Shown here in pieces: positions 16,035-25,683 of a stretch of DNA of 64,000 nt. Every line of letters starts with the position of its first letter. Within the stretch, counting starts at the first letter, position 1. This DNA comes from Paenibacillus sp. 1_12 (GTDB lineage Bacteria; Bacillota; Bacilli; Paenibacillales; NBRC-103111). The position numbers and the translations under genes are program-made. The notes under the pieces were generated by a model. It ran no database searches. It was not told the origin of the DNA and saw nothing but the letters and a program-made list of their open reading frames with translations. Location: positions 124,001 to 188,000 of the forward strand of contig NZ_FOTE01000006.1 of the NCBI RefSeq assembly GCF_900114475.1, given 5' to 3'.

Positions 16035-18863
16035 TCACCTCTCGACTGTTTCCATGATGAAAGCTTCAATAATGTCGCCTTCCTTAAGGTCATTGAATTT
16101 TTCAAGGGATATCCCGCACTCGTAGCCTTGCGAAACTTCCTTGACATCATCCTTAAAGCGTTTCAACGAATCGATGTTGCCCTCAAAAACAACGATACCA
16201 CCACGGATCAAACGCATTTTTGCATTACGAGTAATTTTCCCGGATGTGATCATGCAGCCCGCAATAACACCGACTTTGGTAACTTTGATAACTTGACGTA
16301 CTTCGGCTTGGCCAAGCACAACTTCCTTGAAGATAGGATCCAGCTTACCCTTCATAGCATGCTCAATTTCCTCAATAATTTTGTATATAATACTGTGCAG
16401 ACGGATGTCAACCTTTTCCGATTCCGCTGTATTTTTGGCTTGTGGCTCAGGACGAACGTTAAAACCGATCACGATTGCATTCGAAGCAGAGGCCAAAATA
16501 ACATCAGACTCCGTAATCGCACCTACACCATGATGAAGAATTTTAACACGAACACCTTCGATTTCAATTTTAGCAAGTGAACCGCGAAGTGCTTCGACCG
16601 ATCCTTGTACGTCACCTTTAATGATAACGTTAAGATCTTTAATTTCACCATCTTTAATATGCTTATACAGATCATCCAAGGTTACCCGAACATTAGCGCC
16701 CATTTCGGATTGTCTCAAAGTAACTGAACGTTTTTCAGCAATAATTCTTGCTTTACGCTCATCCTCGAAGCAGATAAATGGATCACCCGCTTGCGGCACT
16801 TCTGTCAAGCCCGTAATTTCGACTGGAGTTGAAGGACCTGCCTCCTTGAGTCTCTTACCTTTATCGTTAACCATTGCCCGTACACGACCAAAGTTAACGC
16901 CAGCTACGAAGCTGTCACCAACACGCAAGGTACCATGCTGAATCAATACGCGAACTACAGGGCCTTTACCTTTATCCAGCTCAGCCTCAATAACCGTACC
17001 TCTGGCGCGCTTATTCGGATTAGCTTTAAGCTCCTGTACTTCAGCTACAAGCAGAATAGTGTCCAGCAAGTTATCAAGCCCAATACGCTGCTTGGCTGAA
17101 ATGTTGCAGAAAATCGTGTCTCCGCCCCACTCTTCCGGTACAAGCTCATACTCAGTCAATGCTTGTTTGATTTTTTCAGGATCGGCATCTGGCTTATCGA
17201 TCTTGTTTACTGCTACGATAATCGGAACCTTTGCTGCCTTGGCGTGTGCAATAGCCTCAACCGTTTGCGGCATAACACCATCGTCTGCGGCAACAACAAT
17301 GATCGTGATATCTGTTACCTGTGCACCACGTGAACGCATCGATGTGAAAGCTTCGTGACCTGGTGTATCCAAGAACGTAATTTTCTTATTATGCGTCTCT
17401 ACTTGGTAAGCACCGATATGCTGGGTAATACCGCCTGCTTCACCTTCAGTGACACTTGTTTTTCTAATTGCATCCAATAATGTTGTTTTACCATGGTCAA
17501 CGTGTCCCATGATCGTAACTACTGGAGGACGTTCGATCAAATCCGCTTCTTCATCAACTTCTTCAAAGGTTTCAAAACGGTCTTCCGCAACTGGAATCTT
17601 CAATTCGACTTCAACATTGTAGTCACTTGCAAGCAATTGAATAGCATCCAGATCCAGCTCTTGATTAATGGTTGCCATAACGCCAAGGAATAACAGCTTT
17701 TTGATAACTTCAGAAGCATCCTTATGCAGGGACTTTGCCATTTCGCCAACCGTCATCGTTCCACGAACGATAATCTTTTTCGGTGTGTTGTCGATTTTTT
17801 CTTTTTTCACTTCCGGGTATTTACCGCGTTGTTGATTTCTATTGTTGCCGCGGCCATTTTGCGGGCCTCTGGAGCCGCCTGATCTATTGCCGTCCTCAAA
17901 ACGTTTGTTAGGACCAGCAGTATTTTTCTTGACAGGCTTGTTTCTGTTATCATCGTTGTCTAAAGAAGGTCTTTGAGGTCCAGCACCTGCTGATTTATTA
18001 AAAGAACTCGGTGCGTTGGAACTAAACGGTTTTCTATCTGCTGATGATGATGCAGGACGCGGTGAGCGCTGCTCACCTGGACGGCTGCTTGCACTGCTGG
18101 TACCTGTAGTTGGGCGACTGCTGCCACCAGCTCCGCCTGTTGAACCACCAGTCCGGTTGCCTTGATATCCACTCCCAGCGGGACGACTTTGTCCACCAGT
18201 TTGGCTGCTTCCGCTACCCTGTGAGCTGCGGTTTTGATAACCTCCGCCTTGTGAGCTTCCAGTTCCTTGCGAACTGCGGTTTTGATAGCCGCCTTGCGAG
18301 CTCCCTGTTCCCTGTGAGCTGCGATTCTGATAGCCTCCACCTTGACTGCTGCCAGTGCTGCTACCACTGCTTGGACGTTGATTGTAGCTGCTTCCACCCT
18401 GCGAGCCTTGGCCCTGAGGACGACGGTTCTGATCTTGTGAAGGACGATTCGAACCGCCTTGATCTGGTCTACGCGGTGCTCCATTACTCGTTGTTGCTGT
18501 CGATGTTGATGATTGAGCCTGTGGTGTACTGCTGCTTGAGGTACTAACAGATGCAGCCTGATCTTGCGTGGTCGGGGCTGGCTTAGACTCCATTTTGATA
18601 GTAGCCGCCTCTTTGGGTTCTGAATTCGTATTACTTGAAGTGCTGCCTGCATCGCTTGTACGCTTAGCTGCCGCATTAGCCTTTACATCCTTGAAAAACT
18701 TCTCTACACTGCTCACTGTATCATTCTCCATTACGCTCATATGGTTGTTCACGGGTATATCCAGTCTTTTTAAGATGGTAATAATTTCTTTGCTGCTCAT
18801 ATTTAAAGACTTGGCATATTCGTAAACCCGAAGCTTATCTTTATTATTGTCTTGTTTATTCAA
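16035..18863 (-). CDS. infB: Translation initiation factor IF-2
   Basis: A GTPase that brings fMet-tRNA to the 30S subunit and promotes subunit joining. The 942 aa protein is long for a Gram-positive IF-2: an N-terminal IF2_N helix domain (1-55), a 290-residue Ser/Gly/Gln/Asn-rich disordered linker, a second IF2_N (about 360-415), then the G domain (GHVDHGKT 453-460, [16 protein letters not shown]), EF-Tu-like domain II, domain III and the initiator-tRNA-binding C domain. The start is TTG at 18863 behind GGAGGTG. It overlaps ylxQ by 8 bp. Confidence 0.97.
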   Translation of the reverse strand: MNKQDNNKDKLRVYEYAKSLNMSSKEIITILKRLDIPVNNHMSVMENDTVSSVEKFFKDVKANAAAKRTSDAGSTSSNTNSEPKEAATIKMESKPAPTTQDQAASVSTSSSSTPQAQSSTSTATTSNGAPRRPDQGGSNRPSQDQNRRPQGQGSQGGSSYNQRPSSGSSTGSSQGGGYQNRSSQGTGSSQGGYQNRSSQGTGSSQGGGYQNRSSQGSGSSQTGGQSRPAGSGYQGNRTGGSTGGAGGSSRPTTGTSSASSRPGEQRSPRPASSSADRKPFSSNAPSSFNKSAGAGPQRPSLDNDDNRNKPVKKNTAGPNKRFEDGNRSGGSRGPQNGRGNNRNQQRGKYPEVKKEKIDNTPKKIIVRGTMTVGEMAKSLHKDASEVIKKLLFLGVMATINQELDLDAIQLLASDYNVEVELKIPVAEDRFETFEEVDEEADLIERPPVVTIMGHVDHGKTTLLDAIRKTSVTEGEAGGITQHIGAYQVETHNKKITFLDTPGHEAFTSMRSRGAQVTDITIIVVAADDGVMPQTVEAIAHAKAAKVPIIVAVNKIDKPDADPEKIKQALTEYELVPEEWGGDTIFCNISAKQRIGLDNLLDTILLVAEVQELKANPNKRARGTVIEAELDKGKGPVVRVLIQHGTLRVGDSFVAGVNFGRVRAMVNDKGKRLKEAGPSTPVEITGLTEVPQAGDPFICFEDERKARIIAEKRSVTLRQSEMGANVRVTLDDLYKHIKDGEIKDLNVIIKGDVQGSVEALRGSLAKIEIEGVRVKILHHGVGAITESDVILASASNAIVIGFNVRPEPQAKNTAESEKVDIRLHSIIYKIIEEIEHAMKGKLDPIFKEVVLGQAEVRQVIKVTKVGVIAGCMITSGKITRNAKMRLIRGGIVVFEGNIDSLKRFKDDVKEVSQGYECGISLEKFNDLKEGDIIEAFIMETVER
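18195..18353 (-). repeat. Tandem 48-51 bp repeat in the IF-2 linker
   Basis: Codes residues about 171-223 of IF-2, in which a 16-17 residue unit [16 protein letters not shown] recurs about three times in near-identical form. The copies differ by whole codons (a Gly gained or lost), as expected from slippage or unequal exchange. Confidence 0.8.
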
Positions 18864-19182
18864 TACCGTCCACCTCCGTACGATTTTCCAGACTTTTCTT
18901 TAGCATTTTTGCAAAACCCGCATCGGCAACAGCAATCGTGACTCTTGATTCTTTTCCTATACTAGCCCCTAAACGCTCCCGACTCCCAAACTGGATGACA
19001 GGAACTCCAAAGGTCGTGCATTTATCACTTACTTTTTTACAGGTATTAACCGCGGCGTCCTCCGCAACAATGACAAGCTTAGCTTCACCTTTACGTACAG
19101 AATCGATAACCGATTCCTCACCCGTAACGATCTTGCCTGCTCGCATGGCCATACCCAGGTTGTTGTAAAATTTGTTATTCAT
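18856..19182 (-). CDS. rplGA: YlxQ, L7Ae-family RNA-binding protein
   Basis: A 108 aa L7Ae/L30e-fold protein with [36 protein letters not shown], typical of K-turn-binding proteins of this family; the exact role is not established. ATG at 19182 ([10 protein letters not shown]) is the start, overlapping ylxR by 8 bp; the longer open frame has no ribosome site. It is part of the rimP-nusA-ylxR-ylxQ-infB operon. Confidence 0.9.
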   Translation of the reverse strand: MNNKFYNNLGMAMRAGKIVTGEESVIDSVRKGEAKLVIVAEDAAVNTCKKVSDKCTTFGVPVIQFGSRERLGASIGKESRVTIAVADAGFAKMLKKSLENRTEVDGIE

Positions 19183-19486
19183 CGTCCACCAACGTTTCTT
19201 TGCCGGCAATAAACTCATCTTCGACTTTGATGAAATCCTGTTCCAAAGCATCGTAGATATCCGGACTTACCGGTGACTTGAGCGCACGGTCTAATGCGCG
19301 ACTTTTTTTGGCCAGCTTAAAACACGACTGTTTGCCGCATAGGTAAGCGCCACGTCCTGCCTTTTTACCGCTCAGATCGATCAATAGCTCATCACTCGGC
19401 GTTTTTACAACGCGAATCAGTTCTTTCTTCGCTTTCATTTCCTGGCAAGCTACACATTTGCGAAGAGGAATTTTTCTTGGCTTCAT
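19175..19486 (-). CDS. ylxR: YlxR (RnpM), RNA-binding protein
   Basis: A 103 aa DUF448 protein with the family motif RKCVACQEMKAKKELIRVV and DLSGKKAGRGAYLC. The two N-terminal cysteines and a third in GRGAYLCGKQSC are conserved family positions. The B. subtilis protein has been linked to RNase P modulation and nucleoid-associated regulation. The tail beyond residue 85 is acidic. It lies between nusA and ylxQ as usual. Confidence 0.92.
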   Translation of the reverse strand: MKPRKIPLRKCVACQEMKAKKELIRVVKTPSDELLIDLSGKKAGRGAYLCGKQSCFKLAKKSRALDRALKSPVSPDIYDALEQDFIKVEDEFIAGKETLVDDE

Positions 19487-19521
19487 CCGGTATCACCCTC
19501 TATATATGCCAATTGCACTTA

Positions 19522-20619
19522 TTAATCTATACTGATTGAATCCTGATGCATCTCTTCGCTGTAGGTTTTTTGACGACCATATTCTTGCTCAGCCTGAGTC
19601 TCACTCTTGATGTCAATTTTCCAGCCTGTCAATTTAGCCGCTAAACGAGCATTTTGACCTTTGATTCCAATAGCCAAGGAAAGCTGGTAATCAGGCACGA
19701 TTACTCGAGCCATCTTTTCATTTTCAAATACATTGACTTCAATCACCTTTGAAGGACTTAGCGCATTCGCGACATATTCGTCTACTTGCTCCATCCAACG
19801 CACGATGTCTATTTTTTCACCTTTAAGCTCATTAACAATCGTCTGTACACGGATCCCCTTAGGACCTACACATGAACCTACCGGATCAACTTCTGCGTTG
19901 CGGGAATGAACCGCAATTTTGGAACGAAAGCCAGCTTCACGAGCGACAGAACGAATTTCGACAACACCATCAAAAATTTCAGGAACTTCCAGTTCGAATA
20001 ATCTTTTTAGAAGTCCAGGATGCGTGCGCGATAAAATAATTTGTGGACCCTTAGTCGTATTCTCAACCTTGGTAATGTAAGCTTTAACCCGATCACCCTG
20101 CTTGAATTTATCCGTAGGCATCAATTCAGTCAGAGGCAGTGCAGCTTCAATCTTACCTAGATCGATGTATACATTGCGTAAATCCTGACGCTGTACAATT
20201 CCCGTCACAATGTCTTCTTCTTTATCAACAAAGGCATTATAAATGAGTCCGCGCTCTGCTTCGCGTATCCGCTGTGTAACGACCTGCTTGGCAGTTTGTG
20301 CGGCAATACGCCCGAAATCACGTGGTGTTACTTCGATTTCCACAATGTCGGTCAGCTGATAGTTAGGGCTGATTTCCCGCGCTGCTTCCAACGAAATTTC
20401 CAGTCTCACATCGAGTACATCATCCACAACTGCTTTGCGTGCGTAAACTTTGATTAATCCTGTATGACGATTAATGTCAACACGGACATTTTGTGCGGTA
20501 TTAAAATTGCGTTTGTAGCTGGAAATCAGAGCCGCTTCGATTGCATCAATCAATACTTCCTTGGCGATTCCCTTCTCCCTTTCGATTTCCGATAGTGCAT
20601 CAATAAAATCCATATTCAT
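19522..20619 (-). CDS. nusA: Transcription termination/antitermination factor NusA
   Basis: Binds RNA polymerase and promotes pausing and intrinsic termination at weak sites. The 365 aa protein has an N-terminal RNAP-binding domain (1-125), S1 (about 135-200, GIVQRQDLRNVYIDLG), KH1 (VGPKGIRVQ) and KH2 (GIKGQNARLAAKLTGWKIDI). It lacks the C-terminal acidic repeats of E. coli NusA, as is normal for Bacillota. It lies 47 nt downstream of rimP and shares its leader with a terminator-like hairpin that NusA itself might control. Confidence 0.96.
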   Translation of the reverse strand: MNMDFIDALSEIEREKGIAKEVLIDAIEAALISSYKRNFNTAQNVRVDINRHTGLIKVYARKAVVDDVLDVRLEISLEAAREISPNYQLTDIVEIEVTPRDFGRIAAQTAKQVVTQRIREAERGLIYNAFVDKEEDIVTGIVQRQDLRNVYIDLGKIEAALPLTELMPTDKFKQGDRVKAYITKVENTTKGPQIILSRTHPGLLKRLFELEVPEIFDGVVEIRSVAREAGFRSKIAVHSRNAEVDPVGSCVGPKGIRVQTIVNELKGEKIDIVRWMEQVDEYVANALSPSKVIEVNVFENEKMARVIVPDYQLSLAIGIKGQNARLAAKLTGWKIDIKSETQAEQEYGRQKTYSEEMHQDSISID

Positions 20620-20666
20620 CGGATGGAGTTCCCCCTCTCAAATAATCCATAAAATAATGTAGCTTC

Positions 20667-21125
20667 TTAAAATACAATAGCCAGACGGGCACTGGCCACT
20701 TTGTCATAAGGAATTGCATGCTTTTTTTTACCAGCTTCGATTTCAATCGTTTGCTCGTCAAACGAAAGCAGCTTTCCCTCGAATTCCTTCAAGCCATCAA
20801 CAGATTCGTACGTGGTTACAAACACATGTTCTCCTACAGCTTTGTAATAATCCTGCACCTTTTTCAGGGGACGTTCAGCGCCAGGTGAAGATACCTCCAA
20901 GAAGTAAGCTGTTGGAATCGGATCATTTTCATCTAATTTTTCACTTAAATATTCACTAATTCGGCCGCAATCGTCAATATCGATGCCGCCTTCTTTGTCT
21001 GCATACAACCGAAGAAACCAGTTACTGCCTTCTTTGACGTATTCAACATCAACCAGTTCAAATCCGTTTTCTTCCATGAACGCCTGCATCAGTGATTCTA
21101 CTACGGATTTTATTTGTGCGCTCAA
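20667..21125 (-). CDS. rimP: Ribosome maturation factor RimP
   Basis: Needed for 30S assembly. The 152 aa protein has FELVDVEYVKEGSNWFLRLYADKEGGIDIDDC and YFLEVSSPGAERPLKKVQDY, both family signatures, and a C-terminal SH3-like domain. The start is TTG at 21125, 7 nt after AGGAGG. It is the first gene of the operon that runs to truB and ribF; its promoter and a hairpin lie upstream, between it and polC. Confidence 0.95.
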   Translation of the reverse strand: MSAQIKSVVESLMQAFMEENGFELVDVEYVKEGSNWFLRLYADKEGGIDIDDCGRISEYLSEKLDENDPIPTAYFLEVSSPGAERPLKKVQDYYKAVGEHVFVTTYESVDGLKEFEGKLLSFDEQTIEIEAGKKKHAIPYDKVASARLAIVF

Positions 21126-21175
21126 TCCGTTTCCTCCTATCGTAAACGAGAGTCAGAACGCTCTCAGGTCTATAA

Positions 21176-21205
21176 CAAAATGTAAAGAGTGGGTTTCCCC
21201 ACTCT
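21176..21205 (-). terminator. Hairpin with broken T tract before rimP: polC terminator and possible attenuator
   Basis: AGAGTGGG pairs perfectly with CCCACTCT (21186-21193 and 21198-21205) around a GAAA tetraloop. The following tract is TTACATTTTG rather than a clean T run. It lies downstream of polC, and also about 30 nt downstream of the start predicted for the rimP promoter, so rimP transcripts must pass it. Confidence 0.75.
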
Positions 21206-21241
21206 CTAAGATCGGAATCTATAACATTGTTGCCAAAGAAG

Positions 21242-21270
21242 ATTATACCATAAGGCTCATATCTATGCAA
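21242..21270 (-). promoter_or_regulatory. Sigma-A promoter for rimP-nusA-infB operon
   Basis: The -35 TTGCAT (21265-21270), a 17 bp spacer and the extended -10 TGG-TATAAT (TATAAT at 21242-21247). Transcription would start near 21235, upstream of the hairpin at 21186-21205. Confidence 0.78.
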
Positions 21271-21302
21271 TGAGGTCTATAGCTCACTGCCATTTGCAAG
21301 GT

Positions 21303-24300
21303 TTAGAAAAGCGATAACTGGTTCGTTTCCGGCAGCCCGCGGAAGCAGCCCATCGAGTTTAGCAGTTCAATAATCGTTTTGGATGCCTTGCTGCGATTCT
21401 GAAAGTCTTCAATCGACAGAAAAGGTCCATCGTTTTTGGAAGCCGCAATATTTTTGGCCGCATTATCCCCGATTCCCCCAAGTGCGGAGAAAGGAACGAT
21501 CAATGAATCCCCATCAACCAGAAATTTAGTAGCATCCGATTTGAATAAATCAATTCCTTTAAAGGAAAAACCTCGTGCCGTCATTTCCAATGCCATTTCC
21601 AGAATGGAAATCATACTTTTCTCCTTAGGTAAAGCCTGAAAGCCTTTATCCTCGATCTCTATCAGTCTGCGCAATATAGCATCATAGCCCTGACATAGCA
21701 GTTCAACTTCAAAATCCTCAGCACGAACCGTAAAATAAGTCGCATAGTAGGCAATCGGATAATACAGCTTAAAGAAGGCAGTTCGCACCGCAGATATAAC
21801 ATAAGCAGCGGCATGAGCTTTTGGGAACATGTACTCAATACGCTCGCATGATTCGATATACCAGCCCGGCACCTTATGCTTCTTCATATCTTCCTTCCAC
21901 TCGGGAGTTAGTCCCTTACCCTTACGCACACTCTCCGTTATTTTAAAGGCCAGACCCGCATCCATACCCGCTTTGTAAATCAAATAAAGCATGATATCAT
22001 CCCGACAGCCAATAACCGTTTTAATCGTGCAGGTTTCTTTTTTGATGAGCTCCTGCGCATTTCCGAGCCATACGCCAGTTCCATGGGATAAGCCTGATAT
22101 TTGCAGCAAATCTGCAAACGTGGACGGTTGAGTTTCCTGAAGCATCTGACGTACAAATTTGGTACCCATTTCCGGTACGCCATATGTCGCAACAGGCGTT
22201 CGTATTTGCTCGGGTGTGACTCCTAGAGATTTGGTTGAACTAAAAATGCTCATAACCTTAGGATCATTCATGGGGATCGTGGTTGGATCAACATCCGTGA
22301 GATCCTGCAGCATACGCATCATGGTTGGATCATCATGACCCAATATATCGAGCTTTAAGAGATTGTTTTCAAAAGCATGGTAGTCAAAATGGGTTGTTTT
22401 CCATTCTGAAGATGTATCATCTGCTGGATACTGAACAGGTGTAACATCATCCACATCCATGTAATCAGGAACGACGACAATACCGCCTGGATGCTGGCCC
22501 GTGCTCCGCTTCACGCCTGTAAAGCCTGATGCAAGTCGGCTAATTTCGGCTCCACGCCACTTCTTGCCTTGCTCCTCTTCAAACTTCTTTACGTAACCAA
22601 AAGCTGTCTTTTCGGCAATCGTACCGATTGTACCTGCACGAAACACACACTTTTCACCAAATAATTCTTTTGTATAATTGTGCGCAACTGATTGGTATTC
22701 GCCAGAAAAGTTCAAGTCAATATCGGGAACCTTATCTCCCTTAAAGCCAAGAAACGTTTCAAAAGGAATATCCTGCCCTTCACCCTTGAGTCGCTCTCCA
22801 CAAGTTGGGCAGCTCTTCTCCGGTAAATCAAAGCCGCTCGGCAAGCTGCCGTCCAATATCCACTCACTATGCTTGCAGGAGCCGCATACATAATGGGGAG
22901 GTAATGGATTAACCTCGGAAATTCCCAAAAAGGTTGCCACAACAGATGAGCCTACAGATCCCCGTGAACCTACGAGATAACCGTCCTCATTAGACTTTTT
23001 AACCAAACGCTCCGATATGAGATAATTGGCAGAAAATCCATATTTGATAATCGGGATGAGTTCCTTTTCTAGCCTTGCCGTAATGACCTCATGGAGATCA
23101 TCTCCGTAAATGCGTTTGGCCGTGTCATAGCATTTTTCACGAATCTCTTCATCGGCACCTTCGATAATAGGGGTAAATAGTTTACTCGGGAATAGCTCGA
23201 TTTCCTCAAAACGATCAGCTAACTCCGATGTATTTGTGACTACAACCTCATGGGCTGTTTCCGCCCCCAAATATTGAAATTCAGCAAGCATTTCCTTAGT
23301 TGTCCGAAAGTGTACATCCGGTTTTTTCATATCCTTCAAAGGACTGAAGCCGGTAATACCATTGATGGCGATGTCACGGCATATTTTCTGTCTAGGGTGC
23401 AAATAATGAACATTTCCGGTTGCAATGACGAGCTTACCCAGCTTACGTCCGATTTGTAACACCCGTTGATTTGCATCCTCCAAATGTTCCTTGCTTCCTA
23501 CCAAGCCTTTATCGACCAAATGCATATTAACGCCGATCGGCTGGATTTCAAGCACATCGTAAAACTCGGCTACGCGTTCTGCTTCTTCCATGGACTTGTT
23601 CAGTACCGTTTCGAAAAACTCGCCTTTCTCACAGCCAGAAGAAATGATTAAACCTTCACGCAATTCGACAAGCTTACTCCTTGGAATGCAGGCAACTCTT
23701 TGAAAATATTCGGTATGAGACAGAGAAACCAAAGAAAATAAATTTTTCTTACCCACCGCGTTTTGAGCATAAATGCAGCAATGAAAAGGTCTTTGATTCT
23801 TCAAGCTTTTACCGACATTATCGTTAAGCTGCGGCATAAGAATTAACCCGCGTTCAACGGCTTCTTTAATCAAATGAAATAAAATATACCCAAGCGCTAT
23901 CGAGTCATCAATCGCACGGTGATGGTTGTCCAAACCAACCTTGAACTTGTCTGATAAGGTGTTCAGCCTGTGGTTTTTCATCGTTGGAAATAATAATCTT
24001 GCTAGCTCCAACGTGTCCAACGAAGGATTCGTTACCGGTGCCAATCCCAGTCTTTTACTATTTGCATGAATAAAGCCCATATCAAACCGTGCATTATGAG
24101 CAACTAGCACACAGTCCCCAATAAAATCAATAAATTTAGGCAGCACATCTTCAAGCTCTGGGGCATCAACAACCATATCATCTGTAATATTCGTTAATTG
24201 TTGAATGTTATAAGGAATTTTTTCGTGCGGATTAACAAAGCTGGCAAACCGGTCAATTTCTTTGCCATCCTTCATTTTGACGCCAGCTAATTCTATAATT

Positions 24301-25610
24301 TTGTTGTTAATAATGGATAACCCAGTTGTTTCTATATCAAAAATAACATATTCGATTTCTCGCAAATCTTCGTTACGTGGATTCACAACGACCGGTACCG
24401 CATCATCAACCACATTAGCTTCAAGTCCAAAAATCACTTTAATGCCATTTTTCTTGGCAGCTTTATCAGCCTCCGGGTAGCATTGAATACCGGCATGATC
24501 CGTAATCGCTATTGCTTTATGTCCCCATTTTGCGGCGGTTTTTATGTACTGATCCACGGAAGTGATCCCGTCCATCGTACTCATCGTTGTATGAAGATGA
24601 AACTCGACCCGCTTTTCTGCAGCATCATCCTTACGATCAGGAGGAGCCATTACCTCATTAATATCGTTTGGCATCAATACCAGCTCAGGGGTTTGCATAA
24701 ATCGGTCATATTCCACTTTTCCCCGTAATTTCAGCCAAGTGCCATTTTGAATCAGACTATAAATTTTGACGTCCTCTTTGTTTTTCGCAAATGCTTTAAC
24801 CATCATGGAATCAGTGAAATCCGTTATATTAAACGTGAACAAGGTCATCCCGTTTTTAAGCTCTTTGGAATCGAGCCCGAAGACAGCGCCCTGCAGCGTT
24901 ACTTTCTTATCCTCATCCTGTACCATTTGAATAGGAACCGGTGCGTCTTTAATATCATAGCCAACCATCAACTTAATTTCTGCTGCATTTAATGAATCAG
25001 CTTCCTGTTCAGCTTCGATGGAAGTCATCATTTCTTCGGTTACCATTTTATTTTCTTCTTTAATTTGCTGCTCAAATTTCTTGATTTCTTCTTCTGGCTT
25101 CTCATTCTTGCTATATCGAACCTGAAAATCAGCACCAAAATACGTATGGTAGTAGGTCTGAACCCATTGACCGATATTCTTTTTCTTTGCCATCTCCAAG
25201 CCCATGGAATCAAGCATAACTAACGTTAGCACGTTGCCCTGCACTTCAATATGAGCTTTATTCATCCAACCGTTAACAGATGTTTCCTCACGCTGCACCC
25301 ATTCAACGAACATTGACCAGTATTCATGGGCAATCGCTTCGGCTGGTACTTGATCCGTATATTTCAGAATAAAACGAATTGCTGCAATGTGCGCAAATTT
25401 ATCACGAATCAATTTACAAAAGGAAACATACACATCCTTCGGAACGATGCTGCTTTTCCCGATATAAAGTGTCCACTCTTTGTTTCTGGGACTGGTCTCT
25501 ACTTTATCAATATATCCATCCATGAAAAAAGATCCTACTACATCCTGAGGTACACGTGCTTGCTCCATCAGCATCTCAAAACGCTGTCTTTTTTCTGCCG
25601 TTTCGCTCAT
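21303..25610 (-). CDS. polC: DNA polymerase III alpha subunit, Gram-positive PolC type
   Basis: The main replicative polymerase of low-GC Gram-positives, with built-in proofreading. The domains of this 1435 aa protein run N-terminal domain, OB fold (about 240-315), PHP split around the exonuclease (VEFHLHTTMSTMDG at about 335-348), 3'-5' exonuclease (FDIETTG from about 422), zinc finger (CGSCKH..CPTCGER), palm with the PDIDLNFSGE catalytic aspartates, fingers and tail. ATG at 25610 (MSETAEKRQRF) is chosen because AGGAGG lies 6 nt before it; upstream in-frame codons have no ribosome site. It is 73 nt downstream of proS. Confidence 0.97.
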   Translation of the reverse strand: MSETAEKRQRFEMLMEQARVPQDVVGSFFMDGYIDKVETSPRNKEWTLYIGKSSIVPKDVYVSFCKLIRDKFAHIAAIRFILKYTDQVPAEAIAHEYWSMFVEWVQREETSVNGWMNKAHIEVQGNVLTLVMLDSMGLEMAKKKNIGQWVQTYYHTYFGADFQVRYSKNEKPEEEIKKFEQQIKEENKMVTEEMMTSIEAEQEADSLNAAEIKLMVGYDIKDAPVPIQMVQDEDKKVTLQGAVFGLDSKELKNGMTLFTFNITDFTDSMMVKAFAKNKEDVKIYSLIQNGTWLKLRGKVEYDRFMQTPELVLMPNDINEVMAPPDRKDDAAEKRVEFHLHTTMSTMDGITSVDQYIKTAAKWGHKAIAITDHAGIQCYPEADKAAKKNGIKVIFGLEANVVDDAVPVVVNPRNEDLREIEYVIFDIETTGLSIINNKIIELAGVKMKDGKEIDRFASFVNPHEKIPYNIQQLTNITDDMVVDAPELEDVLPKFIDFIGDCVLVAHNARFDMGFIHANSKRLGLAPVTNPSLDTLELARLLFPTMKNHRLNTLSDKFKVGLDNHHRAIDDSIALGYILFHLIKEAVERGLILMPQLNDNVGKSLKNQRPFHCCIYAQNAVGKKNLFSLVSLSHTEYFQRVACIPRSKLVELREGLIISSGCEKGEFFETVLNKSMEEAERVAEFYDVLEIQPIGVNMHLVDKGLVGSKEHLEDANQRVLQIGRKLGKLVIATGNVHYLHPRQKICRDIAINGITGFSPLKDMKKPDVHFRTTKEMLAEFQYLGAETAHEVVVTNTSELADRFEEIELFPSKLFTPIIEGADEEIREKCYDTAKRIYGDDLHEVITARLEKELIPIIKYGFSANYLISERLVKKSNEDGYLVGSRGSVGSSVVATFLGISEVNPLPPHYVCGSCKHSEWILDGSLPSGFDLPEKSCPTCGERLKGEGQDIPFETFLGFKGDKVPDIDLNFSGEYQSVAHNYTKELFGEKCVFRAGTIGTIAEKTAFGYVKKFEEEQGKKWRGAEISRLASGFTGVKRSTGQHPGGIVVVPDYMDVDDVTPVQYPADDTSSEWKTTHFDYHAFENNLLKLDILGHDDPTMMRMLQDLTDVDPTTIPMNDPKVMSIFSSTKSLGVTPEQIRTPVATYGVPEMGTKFVRQMLQETQPSTFADLLQISGLSHGTGVWLGNAQELIKKETCTIKTVIGCRDDIMLYLIYKAGMDAGLAFKITESVRKGKGLTPEWKEDMKKHKVPGWYIESCERIEYMFPKAHAAAYVISAVRTAFFKLYYPIAYYATYFTVRAEDFEVELLCQGYDAILRRLIEIEDKGFQALPKEKSMISILEMALEMTARGFSFKGIDLFKSDATKFLVDGDSLIVPFSALGGIGDNAAKNIAASKNDGPFLSIEDFQNRSKASKTIIELLNSMGCFRGLPETNQLSLF

Positions 25611-25633
25611 GAACATCCTCCTAAAACATACAA

Positions 25634-25669
25634 AGGGCAAAAGGAAGTTGTAGCTCTCCGCTTTGCCCT
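25634..25669 (-). terminator. Hairpin between proS and polC
   Basis: AGGGCAAA pairs with TTTGCCCT around a GC-rich loop of about 20 nt, followed by TTGTATGTTTT and then at once by the polC ribosome site. It resembles a leaky terminator or attenuator rather than a strong stop, since polC has no other visible promoter. Confidence 0.55.
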
Positions 25670-25683
25670 ATTGTCACTTTTCA

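Noticed and set aside
17960-18676. A 238-codon minus-strand frame overlapping the infB linker
   Set aside because: It is the shifted frame of a low-complexity Gly/Ser/Gln-rich region, with Ala/Val/Lys-rich translation and no own ribosome site; repetitive DNA keeps all frames open.
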